A stretch of 64,000 bases of DNA from Hydrogenophaga sp. NFH-34 (GTDB taxonomy: Bacteria > Pseudomonadota > Gammaproteobacteria > Burkholderiales > Burkholderiaceae_C), in NCBI RefSeq assembly GCF_021401345.1, contig NZ_JACBGE010000016.1, positions 62,001 through 126,000 on the forward strand. The letters are read 5' to 3'. Below, piece after piece: positions 44,658 through 55,219 of this stretch; the first letter of the stretch is position 1, and the number at the start of each line of letters is the position of its first letter. The notes under the pieces are model-generated. The model searched no databases, was not told the origin of the DNA, and worked only from the letters and a program-made list of their open reading frames with translations. The position numbers and the translations under genes are program-made.

Positions 44658-44711
44658 CTACCTTACCTGCCCGTGGGACAACAGTAGTAGAGCTAGCGAC
44701 AGGTTTTGCAT
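44658..44711 (-). CDS. leuL: Leucine leader peptide LeuL (17 aa)
   Basis: MQNLSLALLLLSHGQVR, six Leu in 17 residues, with three rare CTA codons (and CTG, TTG) in a run. Stalling at these codons when Leu-tRNA is scarce would free the ACGGGC segment in codons 13-15 to block the terminator. An extended -10 (TGCTACATT, 44719-44727) ends only 7 nt before ATG 44709-44711. No Shine-Dalgarno sequence is seen, so the leader mRNA may be nearly leaderless. Confidence 0.85.
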   Translation of the reverse strand: MQNLSLALLLLSHGQVR

Positions 44712-44749
44712 GGCGATCAATGTAGCACAGATTGCGCGCGATGGTGCAC

Positions 44750-45562
44750 TCAGTCGTGCAGCCCACGCTCGTCCGGTTCGTCGGTCGAGGTGCTGATGAC
44801 GCTGGTGGGCCGGCCCTTGGCCTTGCGCCAGCCATAGACGGCGTAACCGGAAAGGCCATAAAAGATGAACAGGCCAAACAGCACGGTGGGCGGATGGATG
44901 TTGATCACCGCAATGCCCAGGGCCACCAGCACGATGGCGGCAAACGGCACGCTCTTTTTGATGCTCAGGTCCTTGAAGCTGTAGAACGGCACGTTGGTCA
45001 CCATGGTCAGGCCCGCAAACAGCGTCAGGCAGAACATGATCCAGGTGACTTCGTTGGCCGGCACCTCGGTATCGGTCATCAGCCAGATGAAACCGGCCAC
45101 CAACGCTGCAGCAGCTGGCGATGGCAGCCCCTGAAACCAGCGTTTGTCCACGACACCGGTGTTGACGTTGAAACGCGCCAGCCGCAAAGCCGCGCAGGCG
45201 CAGTAGACAAAGGCAGCGATCCAGCCCCAGCGACCCAGGTCGCGCAGGGTCCACTCGTAGGCGATGAGGGCGGGCGCAGCGCCGAAAGACACCATGTCAG
45301 CCAGCGAATCCATCTGTTCGCCAAAGGCGCTCTGCGTGTGCGTCATGCGCGCCACACGGCCGTCAAGGCTGTCGAGTACCATGGCCACAAAGATGCCCGT
45401 GGTCGCGAGATCGTAGCGCCCGTTCATGGCCATGACCACCGCATAGAAGCCGCCGAACAGCGCTGCCAGCGTGATCATGTTGGGCAGCATGTAGATGCCC
45501 TTTTTGGGTCGACGGGGAGCGTCGACCGCAGAGTCGTGTTGAGGATCGGTTCCGTCGTGCAT
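44750..45562 (-). CDS. pssA: CDP-diacylglycerol-serine O-phosphatidyltransferase
   Basis: Makes phosphatidylserine, the precursor of phosphatidylethanolamine. 270 aa, membrane protein. The CDP-alcohol phosphotransferase motif is complete: DSLDGRVARMTHTQSAFGEQ followed by MDSLADM (D-x2-DG-x2-AR-x8-G-x3-D-x3-D). N terminus acidic (MHDGTDPQHDSAVDAPRRPK). ATG at 45560-45562, 124 bp after ilvC and 38 bp before the leucine leader. Its place within the BCAA cluster is common in betaproteobacteria. Confidence 0.95.
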   Translation of the reverse strand: MHDGTDPQHDSAVDAPRRPKKGIYMLPNMITLAALFGGFYAVVMAMNGRYDLATTGIFVAMVLDSLDGRVARMTHTQSAFGEQMDSLADMVSFGAAPALIAYEWTLRDLGRWGWIAAFVYCACAALRLARFNVNTGVVDKRWFQGLPSPAAAALVAGFIWLMTDTEVPANEVTWIMFCLTLFAGLTMVTNVPFYSFKDLSIKKSVPFAAIVLVALGIAVINIHPPTVLFGLFIFYGLSGYAVYGWRKAKGRPTSVISTSTDEPDERGLHD

Positions 45563-45686
45563 GAAGTTCTCGCCGCCTGCGTGACAGACATGGGCCCGCA
45601 CGCGCAGCTCGCCAGTGTAAGCCACCGGACAGGCCCGAAAATGGCCAAGGCCACCGAAGTGGCCTTGGCTCAGGGTATCGCCGGGA

Positions 45687-47340
<1,654 letters not shown>

Positions 47341-47456
47341 GTGCGATTCCTCTTTTCTGCGCCCTCCCCCGTGGCCGGTAAGCCGCGGGCTTGGCGACAA
47401 ATAGATTCGTCTGAAGGGAACTGCCGGCACCGATCACGGTACCGGCGGCGGGGACA

Positions 47457-49229
47457 TTACAGGTCTTCGGCGCCCAGCAGCATCTCGGTGATGCCTTTGC
47501 CGGCCTGGACCATCGGGAACACGTTCTCGGTGGGGTCGGTGCGGAAGTCCATGAACACGGTGCGGTCCTTGAGTTTGCGGGCCTCGCGCAGCGCACCCTC
47601 CACGTCCTGGGGCCGCTCGATCAGCATGCCGACGTGGCCATAGGCCTCGGCCAGCTTCACGAAATTGGGCAGCGCATCCATGTAGCTGTGGCTGTAGCGG
47701 CCGGAGTACTCGATCTCCTGCCACTGGCGCACCATGCCCAGGTAGCGGTTGTTCAGCGACAGGATCTTGATCGGCGTGTTGTACTGCAGGCAGGTCGACA
47801 GCTCCTGGATGCACATCTGCACCGAGCCTTCACCCGTGACGCAGTAGACCTCGCTCTCGGGCTTGGCCAGCTTGATGCCCATGGCGTAGGGAATACCGAC
47901 CCCCATGGTGCCCAGACCACCGGAATTGATCCAGCGACGCGGCTGGTTGAAGCGGTAGTACTGTGCGGCCCACATCTGGTGCTGGCCGACATCGGAGGTG
48001 ATGTAGGCATCGGCGTCCTGGGTCATGTTCCACAGCGTCTCGATGACGAACTGCGGCTTGATGACTTCGGTGTTGCCCCGGTCGTACTTGAGGCAGTCGC
48101 GCGAGCGCCAGCCTTCAATGGACTCCCACCAGGCCGACAAGGCCTTCTCGTCGGGCTTGTGGCTGCTCTCGCGCACCATGCTGATCAGTTCCGTCAGCAC
48201 GTCCTTGACGTCACCCACGATGGGCACGTCCACCTTCACGCGCTTGGAGATGCTCGACGGGTCGATGTCGATGTGGATGATCTTGCGGTCCACCGAAGCG
48301 AAGTGCTTGGGGTTGCCGATCACGCGGTCGTCGAATCGGGCCCCCACGGCCAGCAACACATCGCAGTTCTGCATCGCGTTGTTGGCTTCCAGCGTGCCGT
48401 GCATGCCCAACATGCCCAGGAACTTGCGGTCGGTGGCCGGATAGGCGCCCAGGCCCATCAGCGTGTTGGTGACCGGATAGCCCAGCATGTCCACCAGCGT
48501 GCGCAACTCGTTGACCGCGTTGCCCAGCAGCACGCCGCCACCGGTGTAAATGTAGGGACGCTTGGCCGACAGCAACAGTTGCAGCGCCTTGCGGATCTGG
48601 CCGCCATGGCCTTTGCGCACCGGGTTGTAGGAGCGCATCTCCACCGACTCGGGATAGCCTGTGTAAGCGGTCTTGTTGAAGGACACGTCCTTCGGAATGT
48701 CCACCACCACCGGGCCGGGGCGGCCGCTGCGGGCAATGTGGAAGGCCTTCTTCATCACCTCGGCCATCTGACGCACATCCTTGACCAGGAAGTTGTGCTT
48801 GACGATAGGCCGCGTGATGCCGACGGTGTCGCACTCCTGGAAAGCGTCCAGGCCAATGGCCGCCGTGGGCACCTGGCCGGCGATGATCACCATCGGAATG
48901 GAGTCCATGTAGGCGGTAGCGATGCCGGTCACGGCATTCGTCAGGCCCGGGCCCGAAGTCACCAGGGCCACACCGACATCGCCCGTGGCGCGGGCATAAC
49001 CGTCGGCGGCGTGCACGGCTGCCTGTTCATGGCGCACCAGCACATGCTGCATGGTGTCCTGCTTGTACAGGGCGTCGTAAATGTGAAGCACCGCGCCGCC
49101 CGGATAACCCCAGATGTACTGGACGTTTTCGGCTTGCAGGGTCTTGACGAGGATTTCGGCACCGCGCAGTTCCTGGGCGGGCGCACCGGCTGCGGCTGCA
49201 GAAGCCAGCTCGGCCTTGGAGATTTCCAT
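47457..49229 (-). CDS. ilvB: Acetolactate synthase large (catalytic) subunit
   Basis: Thiamine-diphosphate enzyme condensing pyruvate units, the first step of BCAA synthesis. 590 aa: GAEILVKTLQAENVQYIWGY, PGGAVLHIYDALYK with catalytic Glu in RHEQAAVHAADGYARATGDV, FAD region, ThDP motif GEGSVQMCIQELSTCLQYNT (GDG variant is GEG here) and NNRYLGMVRQWQE. ATG at 49227-49229. The 49230-49484 upstream stretch has no leader peptide rich in branched-chain residues. Confidence 0.97.
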   Translation of the reverse strand: MEISKAELASAAAAGAPAQELRGAEILVKTLQAENVQYIWGYPGGAVLHIYDALYKQDTMQHVLVRHEQAAVHAADGYARATGDVGVALVTSGPGLTNAVTGIATAYMDSIPMVIIAGQVPTAAIGLDAFQECDTVGITRPIVKHNFLVKDVRQMAEVMKKAFHIARSGRPGPVVVDIPKDVSFNKTAYTGYPESVEMRSYNPVRKGHGGQIRKALQLLLSAKRPYIYTGGGVLLGNAVNELRTLVDMLGYPVTNTLMGLGAYPATDRKFLGMLGMHGTLEANNAMQNCDVLLAVGARFDDRVIGNPKHFASVDRKIIHIDIDPSSISKRVKVDVPIVGDVKDVLTELISMVRESSHKPDEKALSAWWESIEGWRSRDCLKYDRGNTEVIKPQFVIETLWNMTQDADAYITSDVGQHQMWAAQYYRFNQPRRWINSGGLGTMGVGIPYAMGIKLAKPESEVYCVTGEGSVQMCIQELSTCLQYNTPIKILSLNNRYLGMVRQWQEIEYSGRYSHSYMDALPNFVKLAEAYGHVGMLIERPQDVEGALREARKLKDRTVFMDFRTDPTENVFPMVQAGKGITEMLLGAEDL

Positions 49230-49484
49230 GATCAACCTTTCGAGAATTTCTCTGACGAAAAACCTTGGGTGCCCCTTCACCCACTCTTGTGAAGCGGTGT
49301 CGGGACTTGAGGCCAAAGGACATGAGCGGACACATACCCCGCCGGACCTTGACCCGTTTGCTCTTTTTTATGTGCAACGCGCATTATCTCATCAGTGCCA
49401 GCCCATGAAGCATCACCGATCACCAGGCCGTCGCCGGAACGCCACGGCACGGTGCGACAATGCCGGGTTTCGCCACCCCGAACC

Positions 49485-50030
49485 ATGACAGAGCCCGTCT
49501 CATCCACCCAGCCGGACCTCACCGCCCCGCCCCTCATGCGGCGCATGGCATGCTGGATGTACGAAGGCACGCTGATGTTTGGCGTTGTGTTCATCGCGGG
49601 TTACCTGTTCTCCGCGCTGACCCAGACTCGCCACGCGCTGGACAATCGGCACATGCAGCAGGCTTTCCTGTTCGTCGTGTTCGGGATCTATTTCGTCTGG
49701 TTCTGGTCCCGCGGGCAGACGCTGGCGATGAAAACCTGGCACATCCGGCTCGTCGACCACCGCGGGCGCCCCGTCTCCCAGGCGCGTGCGCTGGTGCGCT
49801 ACGCGCTGGCATGGCTGTGGTTTCTGCCGCCGCTGGCGGTCGGAGGACTTTGGTCGCTGTCCGGCGGTGAGCTGACGGTCGTCATGCTGGGCTGGATCAC
49901 CATCTGGGCCCTGCTCTCGCGCTTCCACAGGGAAAGGCAGTTTGTCCACGATGCACTCGCCGGCACCCGCCTGATCCATCACAAGCCCCCTGAACCCGCG
50001 GGCGCCCGGCGACGCTGGTGGACGCCCTGA
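49485..50030 (+). CDS. RDD family membrane protein
   Basis: 181 aa, three or four membrane segments (GTLMFGVVFIAGYLFSALTQ, FLFVVFGIYFVWFWSRGQTL, ALAWLWFLPPLAVGGLWSLS). The RDD hallmark is degenerate (LMRRMACWMYEGTLMFG), but RGQTLAMKTWHIRLVDHRGR and FVHDALAGTRLI are typical. Function unknown. ATG at 49485, 28 bp before dgkA. Confidence 0.87.
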   Translation: MTEPVSSTQPDLTAPPLMRRMACWMYEGTLMFGVVFIAGYLFSALTQTRHALDNRHMQQAFLFVVFGIYFVWFWSRGQTLAMKTWHIRLVDHRGRPVSQARALVRYALAWLWFLPPLAVGGLWSLSGGELTVVMLGWITIWALLSRFHRERQFVHDALAGTRLIHHKPPEPAGARRRWWTP

Positions 50031-50058
50031 TGACCATGGCTCCAGGCCTGAACCACCC

Positions 50059-50445
50059 GTGAACGACACTCCCGTCAACCCCCAGAAACAGCGCCGCGGC
50101 TTCAGCCGCCTGCGCCACGCCTTCGGTTACTCCCTGGCCGGCCTGCAAGCTGGCTGGCAGGAAACCGCTTTCCGCCAGGAGGCGCTCGCCGCCCTGGCCC
50201 TGGTGCCTGCGGCCTTCTGGCTTGGCACCACCTGGGTGGAGGTCGCGCTGCTGGCCGGCTCCGTGGTGATGGTGATGGTGGTGGAACTGCTGAACACCGG
50301 CGTGGAAAGCGCCATTGACCGCATCGGCCCCGAATGGCACGACCTGTCCAAACGCGCCAAAGACATGGGCAGCGCGGCGGTGCTGCTGAGCCTCCTGGTC
50401 TGCGGCGGCATCTGGGCGGCCGCCCTCTGGCACTGTTTTCTCTGA
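50059..50445 (+). CDS. dgkA: Diacylglycerol kinase
   Basis: Inner-membrane enzyme phosphorylating diacylglycerol released by osmoregulated glucan synthesis. 128 aa, three membrane segments. Conserved RHAFGYSLAGLQAGWQETAF, RQEALAALALVPAAFWLG, VVELLNTGVESAIDRIGPEW (active-site Glu, NTxxE) and HDLSKRAKDMGSAAVLLS. GTG start at 50059. 20 bp before the LOG-type gene. Confidence 0.96.
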   Translation: MNDTPVNPQKQRRGFSRLRHAFGYSLAGLQAGWQETAFRQEALAALALVPAAFWLGTTWVEVALLAGSVVMVMVVELLNTGVESAIDRIGPEWHDLSKRAKDMGSAAVLLSLLVCGGIWAAALWHCFL

Positions 50446-50465
50446 TCTGACACTCCCTGCACGCC

Positions 50466-51059
50466 ATGACAGCCACCGCACCCGCTTTTTCCCTCTGCGT
50501 CTACTGCGGCTCGCGCCCCGGCGCACAGCCCGCCTATGCCGAAACCGCCCGTGCCGTGGGTCGCTGGATCGGCGAACACGGCGGACAACTGGTCTACGGC
50601 GGTGGACGCAACGGCCTCATGGGCGAGGTGGCCCGCGCCACACTGGAAGCCGGCGGCCGGGTGGTGGGCATCATCCCGCAGGCCCTGGTCGACAAGGAAA
50701 TGGCCAACCACGACTGCACCGAACTGCATGTGGTCGAGACAATGCACGAGCGCAAGCGCCTGATGGCCGAACACGCCAATGCCTTCCTGGCGCTGCCTGG
50801 GGGCATCGGCACGTTCGAGGAATTTTTTGAGGTCTGGACCTGGCGCCAACTGGGCTACCACGACAAGCCCATCGGCCTGCTCAACCAGGGCGGCTACTAC
50901 GACGGCCTGGTGAACTTCATGCAGACCGGCGTCGACCAGCAGTTCATGGGTCCGTGGCAGATGGAGCTGGTGCGCATCGACGCGGACTGGCAGCGTCTGC
51001 TGCCGGAACTGGTGCAGGCCGGGGGCGTGACGCCCGCCGACCGGCTGGAACAGATCTGA
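50466..51059 (+). CDS. LOG-family nucleotide 5'-monophosphate phosphoribohydrolase
   Basis: 197 aa of the TIGR00730 group (often mislabelled lysine decarboxylase). FSLCVYCGSRPGAQPAYAET, QLVYGGGRNGLMGEVARATL, MHERKRLMAEHANAFLALPG and the PGGxGTxxE motif GGIGTFEEFFEVWTWRQLGY. It releases free base from AMP-type nucleotides or cytokinin precursors; physiological role in bacteria is not settled. ATG at 50466. Confidence 0.92.
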   Translation: MTATAPAFSLCVYCGSRPGAQPAYAETARAVGRWIGEHGGQLVYGGGRNGLMGEVARATLEAGGRVVGIIPQALVDKEMANHDCTELHVVETMHERKRLMAEHANAFLALPGGIGTFEEFFEVWTWRQLGYHDKPIGLLNQGGYYDGLVNFMQTGVDQQFMGPWQMELVRIDADWQRLLPELVQAGGVTPADRLEQI

Positions 51060-51065
51060 GGCCGC

Positions 51066-51455
<390 letters not shown>

Positions 51456-51481
51456 TCACGCTCGCCCCGCATGGCGCGCGT

Positions 51482-52099
51482 TCAGTCGTGGGGAACGGCC
51501 CGAAAAGCGGGCATGGCCTCCAGCGCGTCGGCCAAGGCCTGCGTGCGGGGGTACATCGCCGGATCCAGCGCACCTGGCAGCAGTTGCCGGGTGAAGCGCC
51601 AGGCCACCGCCAGGCTCAGAGCAGCCTGCCCCACGTCCGCCGCTGCCCCATGTGGCAACGGTGCTTCGGCCAGCGCCTGTTCCAGGCTGCGCCAGGCCGC
51701 CGCCAGTTGCCCCTGCACGCGTTCGAGCCACGGAACGTGCAAGCGTTCGGGTGGCCGCAGGTCGCGTTCATACACCCATTGCACCGCTTTCTCGCAAGCC
51801 ACCAGCGCCAGCCCCACGAGGCGGCGTTCGCGCAAGCGGGCGGCGGCCTCGGTGGGCAACAGTTCGCGCCCGGCGCGCTCCTCCAGGTACGCGATGATCA
51901 GCGTCGAATCCAGCAACACCTGACCGTCTTCACACACCAGGGCCGGCACTTTGGTGACGGGGTTGATGCGCGACATGGCCTCGGCGTCGCGAAAGACCGA
52001 CAAGGGCCGGTGCTGGTAGGGCAGTTCCAGCAATTGCAGGGCCACCGCCACGCGGCGGACGTAAGGGGAATCGAGCATGCCGACAAGCTGCAGGGACAT
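51482..52099 (-). CDS. Glutathione S-transferase family protein
   Basis: 205 aa. Thioredoxin-fold N domain (MSLQLVGMLDSPYVRRVAVA with the DSPYVRR active-site loop; INPVTKVPALVCEDGQVLLD with cis-Pro; DSTLIIAYLEE) followed by the helical C domain. Ser in the SPY loop suggests a beta/zeta-like class. ATG at 52097-52099. Divergent from the Lrp-type gene. Substrate unknown. Confidence 0.9.
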   Translation of the reverse strand: MSLQLVGMLDSPYVRRVAVALQLLELPYQHRPLSVFRDAEAMSRINPVTKVPALVCEDGQVLLDSTLIIAYLEERAGRELLPTEAAARLRERRLVGLALVACEKAVQWVYERDLRPPERLHVPWLERVQGQLAAAWRSLEQALAEAPLPHGAAADVGQAALSLAVAWRFTRQLLPGALDPAMYPRTQALADALEAMPAFRAVPHD

Positions 52100-52184
52100 G
52101 GTGGGGTTTCCTGAGGAAGATGAGCGGCGGCCGCACCGTGCGGGACCGCATAACCTACGATAGGCCTTCCCCGTCCCTACGCCC

Positions 52185-52700
52185 ATGGCGACTCATCGGA
52201 AAATGGCCCGCTCGGGCGATGATCCATCGGCACCGAACGCCCCTCTCCAGCCCATGGAACTTGACCGCAAAGACCTTCTGATCCTGCGCGCCCTTCAGCA
52301 GGACGCCCGCCAGAGCCTGGCTGCCATCGGCAAACAGGTCGGCCTCTCGCAGCCCGCGATGAGCGAGCGCGTGCGCAAGCTGGAGGATGCCGGCGTCATC
52401 GAAGGCTACAGCGCCCGCGTCAACCTGCGCGCCATCGGCATCGGGCTGATCGCCATCATCCGCATCCAGACCGATCACCGCGGCATCCGCCCCTATATTG
52501 CGCTCTTCGAGCGCATGCCCGAGGTGCTGCAGGCCGACCGCGTGACGGGCGAAGACTGTTTCGTCGTGCGCTGCGCGATCGCGGCCCCGGGCGATCTGGA
52601 GCGTGTGGTCGATGCGCTGGCCGTCCACGGCGCCGTCACCACCTCACTGGTGCTCTCCGGCCCCGTTCACAAGCACGTGACCGTTCCGGCCCCGCGCTGA
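52185..52700 (+). CDS. Lrp/AsnC-family transcriptional regulator
   Basis: 171 aa (or 148 aa from an ATG at 52254, MELDRKDLLILRALQQDARQ, closer to family length). HTH SLAAIGKQVGLSQPAMSERV and the RAM effector domain (IGIGLIAIIRIQTDHRGIRP, VTGEDCFVVRCAIAAPGDLE). It may regulate the divergent GST gene or itself. Effector unknown. Confidence 0.92.
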   Translation: MATHRKMARSGDDPSAPNAPLQPMELDRKDLLILRALQQDARQSLAAIGKQVGLSQPAMSERVRKLEDAGVIEGYSARVNLRAIGIGLIAIIRIQTDHRGIRPYIALFERMPEVLQADRVTGEDCFVVRCAIAAPGDLERVVDALAVHGAVTTSLVLSGPVHKHVTVPAPR

Positions 52701-52720
52701 CGCGGTCCGCGCAGGCAAGC

Positions 52721-53356
52721 TCAGATTTCGTCGATGGGCGTGTGGTGGGAGGTCGCCTCCGCCGGCGTCTCCATGGCAAAGCGGTCGCGCGTGCGGGTAT
52801 AGAAGCTGGCACCAAACCGGCCCACGGGGAAGTAGTCCTGCAGGCGCACGCGCCAGGTCTCGGTGTCGACGAGGCCTTCGCGAGCATGCAGGTGCACCAC
52901 CCGGCCGATGAAGATGTGCCGGCTCTGATTTTCGAGGGTTTCGTGCAGCACACACTCGAAAGCCACCGGGGCCTCGGTGATGCGCGGTGGACGCACCTGC
53001 GCGCTGCGGCAGGCGTGCAGGCCGACCAGGTCCAGCTCGCTCTGCGAACGCGGCAGCGTGGCACCGCACCGGTGCATGGCTTCGGCAATGGGTTCGTCCG
53101 CGATGTGCACGACGAACTCTCGTTCGGCCCGGATGTTGGCGGCCGTGTCCTTGAGCGCGTCGCCGGCCAGGCGGTTGATGCTGAGCATCAGAAGGGGTGG
53201 ATCTTCTCCCAGCATGTTGAACATGCTGAACGGGGCGGCGTTGACCACGCCGCCTGGGCTGAGCGTGGTCACCAGCGCGATCGGCCGCGGCACGATCAGG
53301 CTGGCCATCAGCTTGTAGCGCTGGTAGGCCGTGAGCTGGCTGAAGTCGATGTCCAC
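52721..53356 (-). CDS. Flavin reductase-like (FMN-binding split barrel) protein
   Basis: 211 aa. MDIDFSQLTAYQRYKLMASL, IVPRPIALVTTLSPGGVVNA, APFSMFNMLGEDPPLLMLSI and FECVLHETLENQSRHIFIGR are typical of the DIM6/NTAB flavin reductase family, which includes FMN:NADH reductases and chlorogenate-type esterases. No monooxygenase partner is adjacent. It is 33 bp downstream of nadE on the same strand, so probably co-transcribed. Confidence 0.88.
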   Translation of the reverse strand: MDIDFSQLTAYQRYKLMASLIVPRPIALVTTLSPGGVVNAAPFSMFNMLGEDPPLLMLSINRLAGDALKDTAANIRAEREFVVHIADEPIAEAMHRCGATLPRSQSELDLVGLHACRSAQVRPPRITEAPVAFECVLHETLENQSRHIFIGRVVHLHAREGLVDTETWRVRLQDYFPVGRFGASFYTRTRDRFAMETPAEATSHHTPIDEI

Positions 53357-53389
53357 GCGTCTACACCGGTTGAAGGGCCATGGGGCCGT

Positions 53390-55075
53390 TCAGCTGCGGT
53401 ACTTGCTGGTGATGGGGTAGCGCCAGTCCTTGCCGAAGCTGCGGTGCGTGACGCGGATGCCCACGGGCGCCTGGCGGCGCTTGTATTCGTTGATGCGGAT
53501 CAGCCGCACCACCTTGTCGACATCGGCTTGCGCGTATCCCTCGGCCACGATGCTGGCCGGGCTGGCGTCGTTTTCCATGTAGCGCTCAATGATGGCGTCG
53601 AGCACGGCGTATTCGGGCAGACTGTCCTGGTCGGTCTGGTCCGGGCGCAGCTCGGCGCTGGGTGGCCGGGTGATGATGCGATCGGGGATCGGATCGGCAC
53701 CGGTGCCGAAGGGGTCGTGCGCATTGCGCCAGCGCGCCAGCTTGAACACCTGGGTCTTGACCACGTCCTTGATGACGGCAAAACCGCCGGCCATGTCGCC
53801 GTAGAGCGTGCAGTAGCCGGTGGCCATCTCGCTCTTGTTGCCCGTGGTCAGCACGATGGCGCCGAACTTGTTGGACAGCGCCATCAGCAAGGTACCGCGA
53901 ATGCGCGCCTGGATGTTTTCTTCCGTCGTGTCTTCCGCGCGGCCTTCGAACAATGGCCCGAGCGAGGTCTTGAAGGCTTCGAACTCGGGCGCGATGGAGA
54001 CCTCGTCATACCGCACGCCCAGGCGGGCCGCCATGTCGCGCGCGTCGATCCAGGAGATGTCGGCCGTGTACGGCGAGGGCATCATCACCGCGCGCACCTT
54101 GTCCTTGCCCAGCGCGTCGACCGCGATGGCCAGCACCAGGGCCGAATCGATACCGCCCGACAGCCCCAGGATCGCCCCCGGGAACCCGTTCTTGCCGATG
54201 TAGTCGCGCACGCCCAGCACGAGCGCGTGCCAGAGATCGGCTTCCGGGCTGTGGGCACGGTCGGTGTCGGCCACGATGGCCCAGCCTGAACCCTGCCGTG
54301 TGAAGGCAGCGTCAAACAAAGTCTCTTCAAAGCTGATGGCGCGGCCGGCCAGCGCACCATCGGCCGCCAGCACGAAACTGCGGCCTTCGAACACGATCTC
54401 GTCCTGCCCACCCACCAGGTGCGCATAGATCAGCGGCAGACCGGTGGCCTGGGCGCGCTGGCGCATGGTGGCTTCGCGTTCGCCGCCCTTGCCGGCGTGG
54501 AAGGGCGAGGCGTTGATCACGGCCAGGATGTCGGCGCCTGCCGCCTTCGCATCGGCAGCGGGCGTGTCGAACCAGGCGTCCTCGCAGATCAGCAGGCCCA
54601 CCCGCACCGGCTGCCCATCGTCGCCGGACACGGCAAACACGCAGGGCTCGTTGCCCGGCAGGAAGTAGCGCCGTTCGTCGAACACCTGGTAGTTCGGCAG
54701 CTCGCGTTTGGCGTAACGCGCCACCACCTGCCCGGCGCACAGCACCGTGGCGGCGTTGTGCAGACCGGCGACCGAGACGCTGCGCTCGCGCTTGCCCGGG
54801 GCCACGCGGCTCGGGTGCCCCACCACGATGTGCAGCCCCGCCAGGTCGGCGGTGCCCTCGGCCACCGTCTGCAGCGCGGCATCGCAGGCGTCGATGAACG
54901 CCGGGCGCAGAAACAGGTCTTCGGCCGCATAGCCGCACAGCGCCAGTTCGGGCGTGAGCAGCAGGCGCACGCCGTCGGCGTGGGCCTGGCGGGCGGCATC
55001 GATGATGCGGCGGGCGTTGCCCGGCAGGTCGCCCACCACGAAGTTGAGCTGGGCAATACGGACGGCGAGCGACAT
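53390..55075 (-). CDS. nadE: Glutamine-dependent NAD+ synthase
   Basis: Amidates nicotinate adenine dinucleotide to NAD+. 561 aa: nitrilase-type glutaminase domain with Glu/Lys/Cys triad (LLLTPELALCGYAAEDLFLR, YAKRELPNYQVFDERRYF, LLICEDAWFDT), then the synthetase domain with PP-loop AILGLSGGIDSALVLAIAVD and TTGNKSEMATGYCTLYGDMA. ATG at 55073-55075 gives MSLAVRIAQLNFVVGDLPGN. The frame is open far upstream only as antisense of the SLC13 gene. Confidence 0.96.
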   Translation of the reverse strand: MSLAVRIAQLNFVVGDLPGNARRIIDAARQAHADGVRLLLTPELALCGYAAEDLFLRPAFIDACDAALQTVAEGTADLAGLHIVVGHPSRVAPGKRERSVSVAGLHNAATVLCAGQVVARYAKRELPNYQVFDERRYFLPGNEPCVFAVSGDDGQPVRVGLLICEDAWFDTPAADAKAAGADILAVINASPFHAGKGGEREATMRQRAQATGLPLIYAHLVGGQDEIVFEGRSFVLAADGALAGRAISFEETLFDAAFTRQGSGWAIVADTDRAHSPEADLWHALVLGVRDYIGKNGFPGAILGLSGGIDSALVLAIAVDALGKDKVRAVMMPSPYTADISWIDARDMAARLGVRYDEVSIAPEFEAFKTSLGPLFEGRAEDTTEENIQARIRGTLLMALSNKFGAIVLTTGNKSEMATGYCTLYGDMAGGFAVIKDVVKTQVFKLARWRNAHDPFGTGADPIPDRIITRPPSAELRPDQTDQDSLPEYAVLDAIIERYMENDASPASIVAEGYAQADVDKVVRLIRINEYKRRQAPVGIRVTHRSFGKDWRYPITSKYRS

Positions 55076-55219
55076 CTCTGGGGACCTGGGGAAAAGAACG
55101 GAGGAGGCGAAAAACGATGGCCGATTATCGGCGAGCCCTCCCCGGCCGGCACTGCCCGCACAATCGACCCTGGCCCGTCCGTTGACTTCCCCGGCAGCCT
55201 GCTGCCCGCCCCATCCTGC

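Noticed and set aside
49230-49484. Possible BCAA leader peptide ahead of ilvB
   Set aside because: The short frames here (for example MRVAHKKEQTGQGPAGYVSA) are not enriched in Ile, Leu or Val, and no terminator/antiterminator pair is visible.
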